A model generated the notes under the pieces. It did not search any database and had not been told where the DNA came from. It was given only the letters and a program-made list of their open reading frames with translations. From Acidovorax sp. GW101-3H11 (GTDB lineage Bacteria; Pseudomonadota; Gammaproteobacteria; Burkholderiales; Burkholderiaceae_C), in NCBI RefSeq assembly GCF_001633105.1, contig NZ_LUKZ01000020.1:80103-118980 (forward strand): a DNA stretch of 38,878 nt. Reading direction: 5' to 3'. This document shows positions 30,401-38,735 of this stretch, piece after piece; position 1 is the stretch's first letter; each line of letters opens with the position of its first letter. The translations under genes were made by a program, and so were the position numbers.

Positions 30401-32071
30401 CTAGACGCGGTTCAGATCAAAGCCAGCCTTCTGGCCGGTGCCGTAGACCTTGAGCGCACCCTTGTCGCCCACGGCGTTGGGGCGGTTGAAGATCCAGTTC
30501 TGCCAGGCGGTCAGGCGGCCGAAGATGCGGGTGTTCATGTTTTCCTTGCTCGCAAACCGCAGGTTGGCTTCCAGCCCTGTGAGCGAGTCGGGCGACATGG
30601 CGGCACGCTCCTCGATGGCGATGCGGATCTCGTCGTCCCAGTCGATGTCGTCTGGGGCAGCCGTCACCAGGCCCAGTGCGAGGGCGGCGTCTGCATCCTG
30701 CGGCTTGCCAGCAGCCGCGCGGGCGGCTTCCAGCGGCGCGGCTTCTTCGTAAAAGCGGCGTTGCAGGCGGCTCTGGTCGTTCACCATCGGCAGCAGGCCG
30801 AAGTTGAATTCGTTCAGCGTGATCTTGGGGGCACGCTCGGTGTCGTCGGGCAGGGCCAGCATGTAGGTGCGGTCGGCTGCAAAGGACAGCTCGGCCAGCG
30901 AGCCCGCGAAGGCCGAGCCGGGTTCCACCAGCGCGAACAGGCTGCGTGAGGACACGTCCAGCCGCGCGAAGGTGCGGCGCAGCGCGCCGATGGTCTCACG
31001 CACCAGCCAGTGGCCTTGGTGCGCAATCAGCGTGGCATCGCTGGCCAGCACGGCCTGTGCGTCGCCTTCGGTCTTGAGCAGCCAGGTGCCGATGTCGAGT
31101 TCGTTGGTGCGCAGGTTCAGGATGGCGTCGTCCAGCTGGCGCGCCAGGGCCAGGGGCCACCAGGCGGCGCCAGCGGCTTCAATGTCAGCGATGTCCGTGG
31201 GCTGCGGGCCCGTGGGCGCCTTCAGCGTCAGGGTTGCGGTGCGGCGAGTGCGGTCGATGCTGACGCTGACATGTGTGTAGCGCAGACTGTCGGCCGTTTC
31301 TTCGCGCTCCACGCGGGGCAGGGCCACGCCTTGCGCGTGGCTTGGGCGGGGGCTGCCCTCCGTCAGACGTGCGGCGGTGTCGTCCACTGCAGCAGCGAAC
31401 TGTGCAGGCTTGGCAATGCGGTCCACCAGGCGCCAGTCCACTGCGCGCTGGCCGCGCACACCTTCCACGCTGGTGCAGAAGATGTCGGCCAGGTCGTGGC
31501 GCACATGGCGCTTGTCGGTCACGCGGGTCAGGCCGCCGGTGCCGGGCAGCACGCCCAGCAGGGGCACTTCGGGCAGCGACACGGCGGACGAGCGGTCATC
31601 CACCAGCACGATCTCGTCGCAGGCCAGCGCCAGCTCATAACCGCCACCGGCGCAGGCGCCATTCACGGCGGCCACGAATTTGAGGCCCGAGTGCTTCGAC
31701 GAGTCCTCGATGCCGTTGCGCGTCTCGTTGGTGAACTTGCAGAAGTTCACCTTCCAGGCGTGGCTGGAGACACCCAGCATGAAGATGTTGGCGCCCGAGC
31801 AGAAGATGCGGTCCCGTGCGCTGGTGACGATGACCGAGCGCACCTGCGGGTGCTCGAAGCGGATGCGGTTGAGGGCATCGTGCAGCTCGATGTCTACGCC
31901 CAGGTCGTAGCTGTTGAGCTTGAGCTTGTAGCCAGGGCGGATGCCGCCGTCTTCGGCAATGTCGAGCGACAGGCGTGCCACGGCGCCGTCCACGGCCAGC
32001 TTCCAGTGGCGGTACTGCGTGGGGTCGGTGCGGTAGTCCACACGGGACGGGGGCTGCACGGGGTGGGTCAT
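30401..32071 (-). CDS. boxC: 2,3-Epoxybenzoyl-CoA dihydrolase (ring-opening lyase)
   Basis: Crotonase-superfamily enzyme that opens 2,3-epoxybenzoyl-CoA with two waters, giving 3,4-dehydroadipyl-CoA semialdehyde and formate. It has 556 residues with two enoyl-CoA-hydratase-like halves: ALNRIRFEHPQVRSVIVTSA, RDRIFCSGANIFMLGVSSH and FVAAVNGACAGGGYELALAC in the first; the second is more degenerate. ATG 32071 (MTHPVQPPSRVDYRTDP) has GGAG six bases upstream; the frame is open further 5' but crosses the operator region. It is the first gene of boxC-boxB-boxA. A sigma-70-like promoter and five TGCA sites lie directly upstream, so BoxR repression is expected. Confidence 0.95.
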   Translation of the reverse strand: MTHPVQPPSRVDYRTDPTQYRHWKLAVDGAVARLSLDIAEDGGIRPGYKLKLNSYDLGVDIELHDALNRIRFEHPQVRSVIVTSARDRIFCSGANIFMLGVSSHAWKVNFCKFTNETRNGIEDSSKHSGLKFVAAVNGACAGGGYELALACDEIVLVDDRSSAVSLPEVPLLGVLPGTGGLTRVTDKRHVRHDLADIFCTSVEGVRGQRAVDWRLVDRIAKPAQFAAAVDDTAARLTEGSPRPSHAQGVALPRVEREETADSLRYTHVSVSIDRTRRTATLTLKAPTGPQPTDIADIEAAGAAWWPLALARQLDDAILNLRTNELDIGTWLLKTEGDAQAVLASDATLIAHQGHWLVRETIGALRRTFARLDVSSRSLFALVEPGSAFAGSLAELSFAADRTYMLALPDDTERAPKITLNEFNFGLLPMVNDQSRLQRRFYEEAAPLEAARAAAGKPQDADAALALGLVTAAPDDIDWDDEIRIAIEERAAMSPDSLTGLEANLRFASKENMNTRIFGRLTAWQNWIFNRPNAVGDKGALKVYGTGQKAGFDLNRV

Positions 32072-32094
32072 GGCGTCTCCTTGGAATGGGTTTG

Positions 32095-32169
32095 TGCAAA
32101 ATAATGCATGTTTTGCCTGTTGATGTGCATCATGCTGCATATCAACAGGCAAGTCAATGCATGTTTGTG
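32095..32169 (-). promoter_or_regulatory. boxC promoter and BoxR operator cluster
   Basis: On the minus strand TTGACT (32152-32157) and CATGAT (32129-32134), 17 bases apart, form a good promoter with a start near 32122. Five TGCA sites lie at 32095, 32105, 32126, 32136 and 32158, covering the -35 flank, spacer, -10 and start. TTGCCTGTTGAT (32113-32124) and ATCAACAGGCAA (32141-32152) form a perfect 12-bp inverted repeat around the -10. ATGCATGTTT occurs twice (32104, 32157). TGCA clusters are the known target type of the BzdR/BoxR family, so binding would block RNA polymerase. Confidence 0.75.
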
Positions 32170-32221
32170 CGGTGATTCGTCAGGAGGTGCGCGGTGGAAG
32201 GGGCGGCGCTGGGCGGACAGG

Positions 32222-32245
32222 GCCACACCCTGTGCGGGGTGTGGC
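32222..32245 (-). terminator. Hairpin after boxR
   Basis: GCCACACCC (32222-32230) pairs perfectly with GGGTGTGGC (32237-32245) around six bases, 11 bases past the boxR stop. No T run follows. It may slow or end boxR transcription before the boxC promoter, but is not a classical terminator. Confidence 0.5.
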
Positions 32246-32255
32246 AGGTGTGGGC

Positions 32256-33185
32256 TCAGGCCGCCCGGGCCGTGGCCTTGCGCACGCCCGCGTGCAGGGC
32301 GGCCAGGCTTTGTTCGGGGGTCTGCCCTGAGGTGTCGATCGTGATGTCGGCCTTGGAATAGAAGGCGGCGCGCCCGTCCAGAATGCGCTTGAGGTCGTCC
32401 ATGGCTTCCTTGCTGGCTGCCATGGGGCGCATGTCGCCCTGGGCCACCACGCGGCCCATGTGCTCTTCGGGCGCGGCGCGCAGCCAGACGGTGGTGCAGT
32501 GGGCCAGCAACTCGTTGAAGGTAGCGGGGTCCGACACAATCCCGCCCGGGGTGGCGATCACGACCTCGCTGTGGATTTGGATGGTTTCCTCCAGCGCCCT
32601 GCGCTCATAGCGGCGGTAGGCCGTGGTGCCATAGAGGTCGTGGATCTCGCGCACGCTGCAGCCCGCCAGGCTTTCGATCTCGCGGCTCAGCTCGATAAAA
32701 GGCACATCGAGTGCACGCGCCAGCAGGGGCCCCAAGGTGGACTTGCCTGCACCCCGCAGGCCGACCAGGGCGATGCGCCCGTGCCGGGCTGTGTCATTGC
32801 TGCCGCCGCTCAGCAGCTCATGCAATGCCAGGCGCACGCGGCGCAGCTCGGGCTCGCTGCGGTGCTCCAGCAACTCGCGGATCAGCAGCCATTCGGGCGA
32901 GCTTGTCGTGAAATCGCCCATCAGTTCGGCCAGCGAGCAGTGCAAGGCCCCGGCCACCTGCTGCAGCACCAGGATGGACGCATTCCCTGTGCCGTACTCC
33001 AGGTTGGCCAAGTGCCGCTCGGACACGTCGGCTGCCAGGGCCACGGCCTTGCGGGTCAACCCCCGCTGCGCGCGCAGGTTGCGCGCCCGCTCTCCCAGCG
33101 CCACCAGCACGGGGTTCTTGGGCTCCTCAGCCACGGCTGTTGCGGCCGCTGGCAGTCCCATTCCTGCTTCTTCTTGTTCGTTCAT
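32256..33185 (-). CDS. boxR: Benzoyl-CoA-responsive regulator: HTH plus shikimate-kinase-like domain
   Basis: A BzdR/BoxR-type repressor of benzoate catabolism, 309 residues. The N-terminal XRE-type HTH (about residues 28-90: LGERARNLRAQRGLTRKAVA, DVSERHLANLEYGTGNASI) is joined by a linker to a C-terminal domain resembling shikimate kinase (about 130-309) with a P-loop IALVGLRGAGKSTLG and SREIESLAGCSVREI. In the family this domain binds benzoyl-CoA as inducer. Start: ATG 33185 (MNEQEEAGM) has GAGGA seven bases upstream, better placed than the ATG six bases further. It lies between the two box transcription units, on the same strand as boxCBA. It probably represses both units and itself through TGCA sites. 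Confidence 0.93.
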   Translation of the reverse strand: MNEQEEAGMGLPAAATAVAEEPKNPVLVALGERARNLRAQRGLTRKAVALAADVSERHLANLEYGTGNASILVLQQVAGALHCSLAELMGDFTTSSPEWLLIRELLEHRSEPELRRVRLALHELLSGGSNDTARHGRIALVGLRGAGKSTLGPLLARALDVPFIELSREIESLAGCSVREIHDLYGTTAYRRYERRALEETIQIHSEVVIATPGGIVSDPATFNELLAHCTTVWLRAAPEEHMGRVVAQGDMRPMAASKEAMDDLKRILDGRAAFYSKADITIDTSGQTPEQSLAALHAGVRKATARAA

Positions 33186-33241
33186 GCCCATCCTCGTGCG
33201 CGAATTGCACCCTCGTATCTGCTCAGGGAAAATACTAAATA

Positions 33242-33254
33242 TGCACTATAGTGC
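33242..33254. promoter_or_regulatory. Probable BoxR site GCACTATAGTGC
   Basis: GCACTATAGTGC (33243-33254) is a perfect 12-bp palindrome whose left end includes TGCA (33242-33245). It abuts the -35 of the plus-strand promoter. Further TGCA sites lie at 33206 and 33302. It is placed to control both boxR and the divergent DUF4863-boxD-ligase operon. Confidence 0.6.
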
Positions 33255-33283
33255 TTGACGTTGGTTGAATCACAAACTATTGT
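33255..33283 (+). promoter_or_regulatory. Promoter for the plus-strand box operon (TTGACG-N17-TATTGT)
   Basis: TTGACG at 33255-33260 and TATTGT at 33278-33283 with a 17-base spacer, about 100 bases before the DUF4863 start. A TGCA site at 33302-33305 lies just after the predicted start point. Confidence 0.65.
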
Positions 33284-33384
33284 TCATGTAACGCAACATA
33301 CTGCATGTTTTAGGGTGGCGCAAGGACATGGATCAACCCGTTGCCTTCGCGCTTTCGCCCCGGATGCCCTCACCTGAGACGCCC

Positions 33385-33852
33385 ATGTCCACCAAAGCCG
33401 TATTTCACCAGACCCTTGCCACGTTGACGGGCCAGATCACCGGGCGGCCGCTGGATGCGGCACTGGCGGGCTGGCTCAACCAGACCCACGGCCCCGGGAG
33501 CGATCTGTACGAGCGACTCAAGGACGCGTGCACGGTGGGGGTGCGTGAAGGCTGGTTGTGCGAGCGCGAGGGCGGTGGCATCCGCTACGGCCGGGTTTTC
33601 AAGCCCGAGGACGCCTTGCACCGCTTCTCGGTGGATGTGGTGGACATGCAGGACCTGGCGGGCCCGCACCACACGCACCCGAACGGCGAGATCGACCTGA
33701 TCATGCCGCTCACGGAGGGCGCGACTTTTGATGGCCACCCTGCAGGCTGGTGCGGCTACCCGCCCGGCAGTGCACACCATCCCACAGTGGCACAGGGCCG
33801 TGCCCTCGTGCTCTACCTCCTGCCCGAGGGGCAGATCCATTTCACCCGGTAG
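33385..33852 (+). CDS. DUF4863 family protein of the box cluster
   Basis: A 155-residue protein with the DUF4863 pattern: LTGQITGRPLDAALAGWLNQ, GVREGWLCEREGGGIRYGRVF, then FSVDVVDMQDLAGPHHTHPN, GEIDLIMPLTEGATFDGHPA, GWCGYPPGSAHHPTV and LVLYLLPEGQIHFTR. The HHTHPNGEID and H-x-P-T-V segments suggest a cupin-like metal site. The family includes p-hydroxylaminobenzoate lyase (PnbB), and members recur in box clusters, where their role is unclear. An in-frame ATG at 33328 would add 19 residues of low similarity; I prefer MSTKAVFHQ at 33385, although its ribosome site is weak. It is the first gene of the plus-strand operon, 61 bases before boxD. Confidence 0.82.
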   Translation: MSTKAVFHQTLATLTGQITGRPLDAALAGWLNQTHGPGSDLYERLKDACTVGVREGWLCEREGGGIRYGRVFKPEDALHRFSVDVVDMQDLAGPHHTHPNGEIDLIMPLTEGATFDGHPAGWCGYPPGSAHHPTVAQGRALVLYLLPEGQIHFTR

Positions 33853-33913
33853 GCGCCACGGCGGCCTGGCAGCTTTTTGCCAACTCCTTTCCCTCTATTG
33901 AAGAAAGCCCCGC

Positions 33914-35476
33914 ATGACTGAACTGCTCCCCAACTTCGCCGCAGGGCGCTGGCAACATGGAACCGGGCCGGGCACCGCGTTGTGGGACCCTGTGCTGGGC
34001 ACGGCGCTGGTGCGGGTGGATGCGGCCGGGCTGGACCTGGCCGAGGCGTTTGCGTTTGCGCGCGACATGGGGGGCGCAGCATTGCGCGCGGCTACCTACC
34101 GCGAGCGTGCCGCGATGCTGGCTGCCGTGGTGAAGGTGCTGCAGACCCACCGCGACAGCTACTACGACATCGCCACGGCCAATGCCGGTACCGTCAAGAA
34201 CGACTCGGCGGTGGACATCGACGGCGCCATCTTCACCCTGGGCCAGTACGCCAGATGGGGTGATGCCTTGGGCGATGTGCGGGCCCTGCGCGATGGTGGG
34301 GCCGTGAAACTGGGCAAGGAGCCTGTGTTCCTGTCGCAGCACCTGCAGGTGCCCCGGCAGGGCGTGGCGCTGTTCATCAATGCCTTCAACTTCCCGGCCT
34401 GGGGGTTGTGGGAGAAAGCCGCACCGGCCCTGTTGTCGGGCATGCCCGTCATCGTCAAACCCGCCACGGCCACCGCATGGCTGACGCAGCGCATGGTCCA
34501 GGACGTGGTCGATGCCGGGGTGCTGCCCGTGGGCGCGCTGTCGGTCATCGCCGGGAGTTCCGCGGGGCTGATGGACCAGCTCCAGCCGTTCGACGTGGTG
34601 TCGTTCACGGGTTCGGCCGAAACGGCGGGCGTGATCCGCGCCCATGCTGCGGTGGCCCAGCGCTCGGTGCGCGCCAACATCGAGGCCGACAGCCTCAACA
34701 GCGCCCTGTTGCTGCCGGGCGAGGCACCGGGCAGCGAGGCCTTCAACCTGCTGGTGCGCGAAGTGGTGCGCGAGATGACCGTGAAGTCCGGCCAGAAGTG
34801 CACGGCGATCCGCCGCATTCTGGTGCCCGCAGACGTGTACGACGCGGCTGCCGAAGCCATTGGCGCCAAGCTGGCTGGCATCACGGTGGGCAATCCGCGC
34901 AACGATGGCGTGCGCATGGGCTCGCTGGTCAGCCGCGCCCAGCTCGCATCGGTGCGCGAAGGCCTGGTCACGCTGCAGGCCCATGCCACAGTGCTGCACG
35001 ATGGCCGCCACCAGCCGCTGGTGGATGCTGACCCCGCCGTGGCCGCCTGCATGGGGCCCGTGCTGCTGGGCGCGCGCGATGCCGATGCTGCGCAGCCGGT
35101 GCACGATGTCGAGGTTTTCGGCCCCGTGGCCACGCTGCTGCCCTACCGCGACAGCGCGCATGCGATCGCGCTCGCGCAGCGCGGCCAGGGCTCGCTGGTC
35201 ACCTCGCTGTATGGCAGCGACGAGGCCGCATTGGCGCACACCGCGCTGGCGGTGGCTGCCAGCCATGGCCGTGTGCATGTGGTCACGCCCGATGTGGCGC
35301 AGACCCACAGTGGCCATGGCAATGTGATGCCCATGTCGCAGCACGGCGGCCCGGGCCGTGCGGGCGGTGGTGCCGAGCTGGGCGGGTTGCGTGCGCTGGA
35401 CTTCTACCACCAGCGCAGCGCCGTGCAGGCCAGCCCCGCAGTGCTGGCGGCACTGGGTTTGCCCGATCCGGCGTAG
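33914..35476 (+). CDS. boxD: 3,4-Dehydroadipyl-CoA semialdehyde dehydrogenase
   Basis: Aldehyde dehydrogenase that oxidises the BoxC product to 3,4-dehydroadipyl-CoA with NADP+. It has 520 residues. The catalytic Cys296 is in KSGQKCTAIRR and the general base Glu257 in ANIEADSLNSA; FINAFNFPAWGLWEKAAPAL and VVSFTGSAETAGV (cofactor loop) are typical of the PaaZ/BoxD branch. No hydratase domain is fused, unlike PaaZ. ATG 33914 starts MTELLPNFAAGRW. It lies between the DUF4863 gene and the ligase in one operon, with gaps of 61 and 51 bases. The alternative reading as a phenylacetate-pathway enzyme is excluded by its neighbours and length. Confidence 0.93.
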   Translation: MTELLPNFAAGRWQHGTGPGTALWDPVLGTALVRVDAAGLDLAEAFAFARDMGGAALRAATYRERAAMLAAVVKVLQTHRDSYYDIATANAGTVKNDSAVDIDGAIFTLGQYARWGDALGDVRALRDGGAVKLGKEPVFLSQHLQVPRQGVALFINAFNFPAWGLWEKAAPALLSGMPVIVKPATATAWLTQRMVQDVVDAGVLPVGALSVIAGSSAGLMDQLQPFDVVSFTGSAETAGVIRAHAAVAQRSVRANIEADSLNSALLLPGEAPGSEAFNLLVREVVREMTVKSGQKCTAIRRILVPADVYDAAAEAIGAKLAGITVGNPRNDGVRMGSLVSRAQLASVREGLVTLQAHATVLHDGRHQPLVDADPAVAACMGPVLLGARDADAAQPVHDVEVFGPVATLLPYRDSAHAIALAQRGQGSLVTSLYGSDEAALAHTALAVAASHGRVHVVTPDVAQTHSGHGNVMPMSQHGGPGRAGGGAELGGLRALDFYHQRSAVQASPAVLAALGLPDPA

Positions 35477-35527
35477 CCCCGCTTTTTTGCGCAGGCCTTT
35501 CCCTACAAGAACCACGGAGACATCCCC

Positions 35528-37084
35528 ATGACCCGCCTGCCGGAGCATTTCAACTTTGCGGAGCACCTGTTTGCGCTGAATCGCGCACGCGGCGACCGCA
35601 TGGCCTACATCGACGACCATGAGACGCTGAGCTACGGCGCCCTGGAGGACCGTGCGCGCCGCCTGGCGGCGGTGCTGGCGGCGGCCGGTGTGCGGCGCGA
35701 GGAGCGGGTGTTGCTGCTGATGCTTGACACCTGCGACTGGCCCGTGGCCTTTCTGGGCTGCCTGTACGCCGGGGTGTTGCCCGTGGCAGTCAACACCTTG
35801 CTCAAGCCCGAGGACTACGCCTACATGTTGTCCCATGCCCGTGCGCGCGCGGTGCTGGTGTCGGGTGCGTTGCTGCCGGTGCTGAACGACGCCATGGAGC
35901 GGCAGCCGCACGAGGTGGCCCTGCAGGTGGTGTCGCAGCCGCAGGGGCCGCTGCCTGCTGGCGCCGTGGACATGCGGGCCGCCATCGCCGCTGCGGTGCC
36001 CCTGGCGGCGCCCGCTGCCACAGGGCCGGATGCGCCCGGCTTCTGGCTGTACTCGTCGGGCTCCACAGGCAAGCCCAAAGGCACGGTCCACACCCACGGC
36101 AACCTCTGGTGGACGGCCGAGCTGTATGGCAAGCCGGTGCTGGGCCTCACCGAGCAGGACCGGTGCTTCTCGGCCGCCAAGCTGTACTTTGCCTATGGCC
36201 TGGGCAACAGCCTCACCTTCCCCTTGTCGGTGGGGGCCACGGTGGTGCTGATGGCCGAACGCCCCACGCCCGACGCCACCTTCGAGCGCTGGACACGGCA
36301 CCAGCCCACGGTGTTCTTCGGGGCGCCCACGGGTTTTGCGGGCATGTTGGCCTCGCCCCGCCTGCCGCCGCGCAGCGCGGTGTCGCTGCGCATGTGCTCG
36401 TCAGCGGGCGAGGCCCTGCCCGCCGAGATCGCGCAGCGCTTCAAGGCCCACTTTGGCTGCGACATCATTGACGGCATCGGCTCCACCGAGATGCTGCACA
36501 TCTTCCTGTCCAACCGCCCGGGGGATGTGCGCTACGGCACCACGGGCAAGCCCGTGCCAGGGTACGAGGTCTCGCTGCGTGGTGAAGATGGGCGCGAGGT
36601 GCCAGATGGCGAGATTGGCGACCTGTACATCCAGGGCCCCAGTGCCGCGCTGCTGTACTGGAACAACCGCGAGAAGACCCGTGAAACCTTCCAGGGCGCA
36701 TGGACCAAGAGCGGCGACAAGTATGTGCGCGATGCCGAGGGCTACTACACCTACGCCGGGCGCAGCGACGACATGCTCAAGGTCAGCGGCATCTATGTCT
36801 CGCCTTTTGAGGTGGAAGCCACGCTGATGCAGCACCAGGCAGTGCTGGAGGCCGCCGTGATCGGCGCGCAGGACGCCGACGGCCTGACCAAAACCAAGGC
36901 CTTTGTGGTGCTCAAGGACGGGCAGACAGCCACGCCAGACGACCTGAAGGCCTTTGTGAAGGAACGCCTGGCACCCTACAAGTACCCACGCCTCATCGAG
37001 TTTGTGCCCGAGCTGCCCAAGACCGCGACGGGCAAGATCCAGCGCTTTCGGTTGCGTGAACGCGAGCAGGGGCCGCAGGCATGA
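35528..37084 (+). CDS. bclA: Benzoate-CoA ligase
   Basis: AMP-forming ligase that starts the pathway: benzoate plus ATP and CoA to benzoyl-CoA. It has 518 residues. Adenylate-forming motifs: YSSGSTGKPKGTVHTHGNL (P-loop-like), YGLGNSLTFPLSVGAT and DGIGSTEMLHIFLSN in the acyl pocket, YTYAGRSDDMLKVSGIYVSP (hinge) and the catalytic Lys in PKTATGKIQRFRL. The GIGSTEMLHIF segment is characteristic of benzoate-type ligases. ATG 35528 (MTRLPEHFNFAEHLF) has ACGGAGAC upstream. Its TGA overlaps the start of the hydrolase gene by four bases. No benzoate transporter gene is within the window. Confidence 0.94.
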   Translation: MTRLPEHFNFAEHLFALNRARGDRMAYIDDHETLSYGALEDRARRLAAVLAAAGVRREERVLLLMLDTCDWPVAFLGCLYAGVLPVAVNTLLKPEDYAYMLSHARARAVLVSGALLPVLNDAMERQPHEVALQVVSQPQGPLPAGAVDMRAAIAAAVPLAAPAATGPDAPGFWLYSSGSTGKPKGTVHTHGNLWWTAELYGKPVLGLTEQDRCFSAAKLYFAYGLGNSLTFPLSVGATVVLMAERPTPDATFERWTRHQPTVFFGAPTGFAGMLASPRLPPRSAVSLRMCSSAGEALPAEIAQRFKAHFGCDIIDGIGSTEMLHIFLSNRPGDVRYGTTGKPVPGYEVSLRGEDGREVPDGEIGDLYIQGPSAALLYWNNREKTRETFQGAWTKSGDKYVRDAEGYYTYAGRSDDMLKVSGIYVSPFEVEATLMQHQAVLEAAVIGAQDADGLTKTKAFVVLKDGQTATPDDLKAFVKERLAPYKYPRLIEFVPELPKTATGKIQRFRLREREQGPQA

Positions 37085-37887
37085 CGGCCGTGGCGGATGC
37101 CCCGCGCAAGGTCTCTGTGGCCTGGCGGGAGCGCACGGTGGAAATGGAATACGCGTGGATCGCGCCCGAGCGCACGGCTGCGCCCCTGGTGGTGTTCCTC
37201 CATGAGGGCCTGGGATCGGCCGCCATGTGGAAGGACTTCCCGCAGCGGCTGTGCGAAGCGGGGGGCTTCCGAGGGCTGGTCTTCTCGCGCCCCGCCTACG
37301 GCCAGTCCACCCCGCGCGCGGCGGACGAGGTGTGGGGTGTGGACTTCATGCACCAGCAGGCGCACGAGGTGGTCCCCGCCTTTCTGGATGCGCTGGGGTT
37401 GCGGGAAGCGCCCTGGTGGTTCGGCCACAGCGATGGCGCGTCCATTGCGCTGCTGTTCGCGGCGCGGTTCCCAGAGCGCGCGCGTGGCCTGGTGCTGCTA
37501 GCCCCGCATATTTTTGTGGAGGGCGTGACGGTGGAGAACATCGAGCGCGCGAAGGACGCCTACCTGCACACCGACCTGGCGCAGAAGCTGGGCCGCTACC
37601 ACGACGACCCCGATTCGGCCTTCTGGGGCTGGAACCGCATCTGGCTGGACCCCGCCTTCCGCGCCTGGAACATCGAGGCCGAGATCGCCGCCATTCGCGC
37701 TCCGGTGCTGGCCATCCAGGGGCTGGAGGATGAGTACGGCACGCTGGCGCAGATACGTGGCATTGCGCAGCAGGTGCCAGGCACCCGGTTGCTGGAGCTG
37801 CCCGCCTGCGCGCATTCACCACACCGGGATCAGCCCGGGGCGGTGATTGCGGCCACCGTGGCTTTCATCGCAGCCGCCGATTCGTGA
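37081..37887 (+). CDS. Alpha/beta hydrolase of the box operon
   Basis: A 268-residue cytoplasmic alpha/beta-hydrolase. The oxyanion region VFLHEGLGSAAMWKDFP precedes the nucleophile elbow GHSDGAS (Ser), with a likely acid in IQGLEDEYGT and the catalytic His in CAHSPHRDQPG. It overlaps the ligase by four bases, so it is translationally coupled. In other box clusters a hydrolase occupies this position; possible roles are thioesterase release of CoA from stalled benzoyl-CoA or enol-lactone hydrolysis. The sequence alone does not decide. There is no signal peptide. Confidence 0.88.
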   Translation: MTAVADAPRKVSVAWRERTVEMEYAWIAPERTAAPLVVFLHEGLGSAAMWKDFPQRLCEAGGFRGLVFSRPAYGQSTPRAADEVWGVDFMHQQAHEVVPAFLDALGLREAPWWFGHSDGASIALLFAARFPERARGLVLLAPHIFVEGVTVENIERAKDAYLHTDLAQKLGRYHDDPDSAFWGWNRIWLDPAFRAWNIEAEIAAIRAPVLAIQGLEDEYGTLAQIRGIAQQVPGTRLLELPACAHSPHRDQPGAVIAATVAFIAAADS

Positions 37888-37924
37888 CGCGCATCCCACG
37901 CTGCAGGCCGTTGTAGCGGCGCGG

Positions 37925-38617
37925 CTACTCCACCCTGCGGCGCAGGCCCTCCAGGTTGGTGACCGTGATGCCGCCGTATTCGATCTCCAGCAGTCCCGCC
38001 GCCTGCAAGCGCTTCAAGGCCGCGTTGCAGCGCTGGCGCGACACCCCCGAGAGGTTGGCGATCTCTTCTTGCGAAACCTGCAGGTGCGGATCGCTGCCCG
38101 GGTGCAACCAGGGGTGGAACAGCCCGGCCAGCGCCCGCGCCACCTGGCTGTCGGTGTCCAGCAGATGGTGGGCCGTGAAGTTGCCCAGGAACCAGTGCAA
38201 GCGCTCGTTGATCTGGCGCAGCAGAAAGTGGTCGAAGCTGCGCTCGGTGGCATGCAGCCACTCGAAGGTCTCCACCGGCATCAGCGCAACACGGCTGGGC
38301 CGCAGCGCAATGATGTCGGCCGTGCGCGGGCTGCCGCGCAGCAGCGTGCCCTCGCCAAACCAGCTGCCAGCCGACAGCCCGCCCAGCGTGACCGAGCGAC
38401 CGTCGCCCGAGGTCACCGTCCACTTGAGCAGGCCTTCGATGGCGCCGTACCAGTGCAGGGGGGTGTCGCCAAGTCGGCACAGTGCCGCCCCCTGGGGCAC
38501 ATCCACCTCGCGCAGCTCATCGCGCACACGCGCCTGCGCGGCGCTGTCCAGCAGCGGAAACCAGGCCGACGCTGCGAGCAGATCGTCCACGGTGGGGGGC
38601 GTCACTTTGACCAACAT
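37925..38617 (-). CDS. Crp/Fnr family transcriptional regulator
   Basis: A regulator of about 230 residues: cyclic-nucleotide-binding-like domain (GDTPLHWYGAIEGLLKWTVT, LGGLSAGSWFGEGTLL) and C-terminal Crp-type HTH (LQVSQEEIANLSGVSRQRCN, AALKRLQAAGLLEIEYGGI). There is no cysteine cluster, so it is not an iron-sulfur Fnr. The frame opens at 38680, but the first 18 residues are not domain-like. MLVKVTPP (ATG 38617) has GGAG ten bases upstream and MPPMLVKV (38626) has it too close, so I take 38617. It converges with the hydrolase gene. An insertion sequence begins about 120 bases upstream and may have displaced the native promoter. It could act on the box genes, but nothing here shows that. Confidence 0.9.
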   Translation of the reverse strand: MLVKVTPPTVDDLLAASAWFPLLDSAAQARVRDELREVDVPQGAALCRLGDTPLHWYGAIEGLLKWTVTSGDGRSVTLGGLSAGSWFGEGTLLRGSPRTADIIALRPSRVALMPVETFEWLHATERSFDHFLLRQINERLHWFLGNFTAHHLLDTDSQVARALAGLFHPWLHPGSDPHLQVSQEEIANLSGVSRQRCNAALKRLQAAGLLEIEYGGITVTNLEGLRRRVE

Positions 38618-38735
38618 GGGGGGCATTCTCCTGCGTGCTGCACCGTTCAAAAGGCAGACCCACGTATACCCTGAGTCCAAATGTCGTCGGGATGACTGAA
38701 TGGGCGGGGCCGGGAAAAAATAATCTGCAGCACTA

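Noticed and set aside
33842..36301. A minus-strand frame of 819 codons opposite boxD and the ligase
   Set aside because: Both plus-strand genes have complete catalytic motifs; the antisense product is His/Gln/Gly-rich with no domain.
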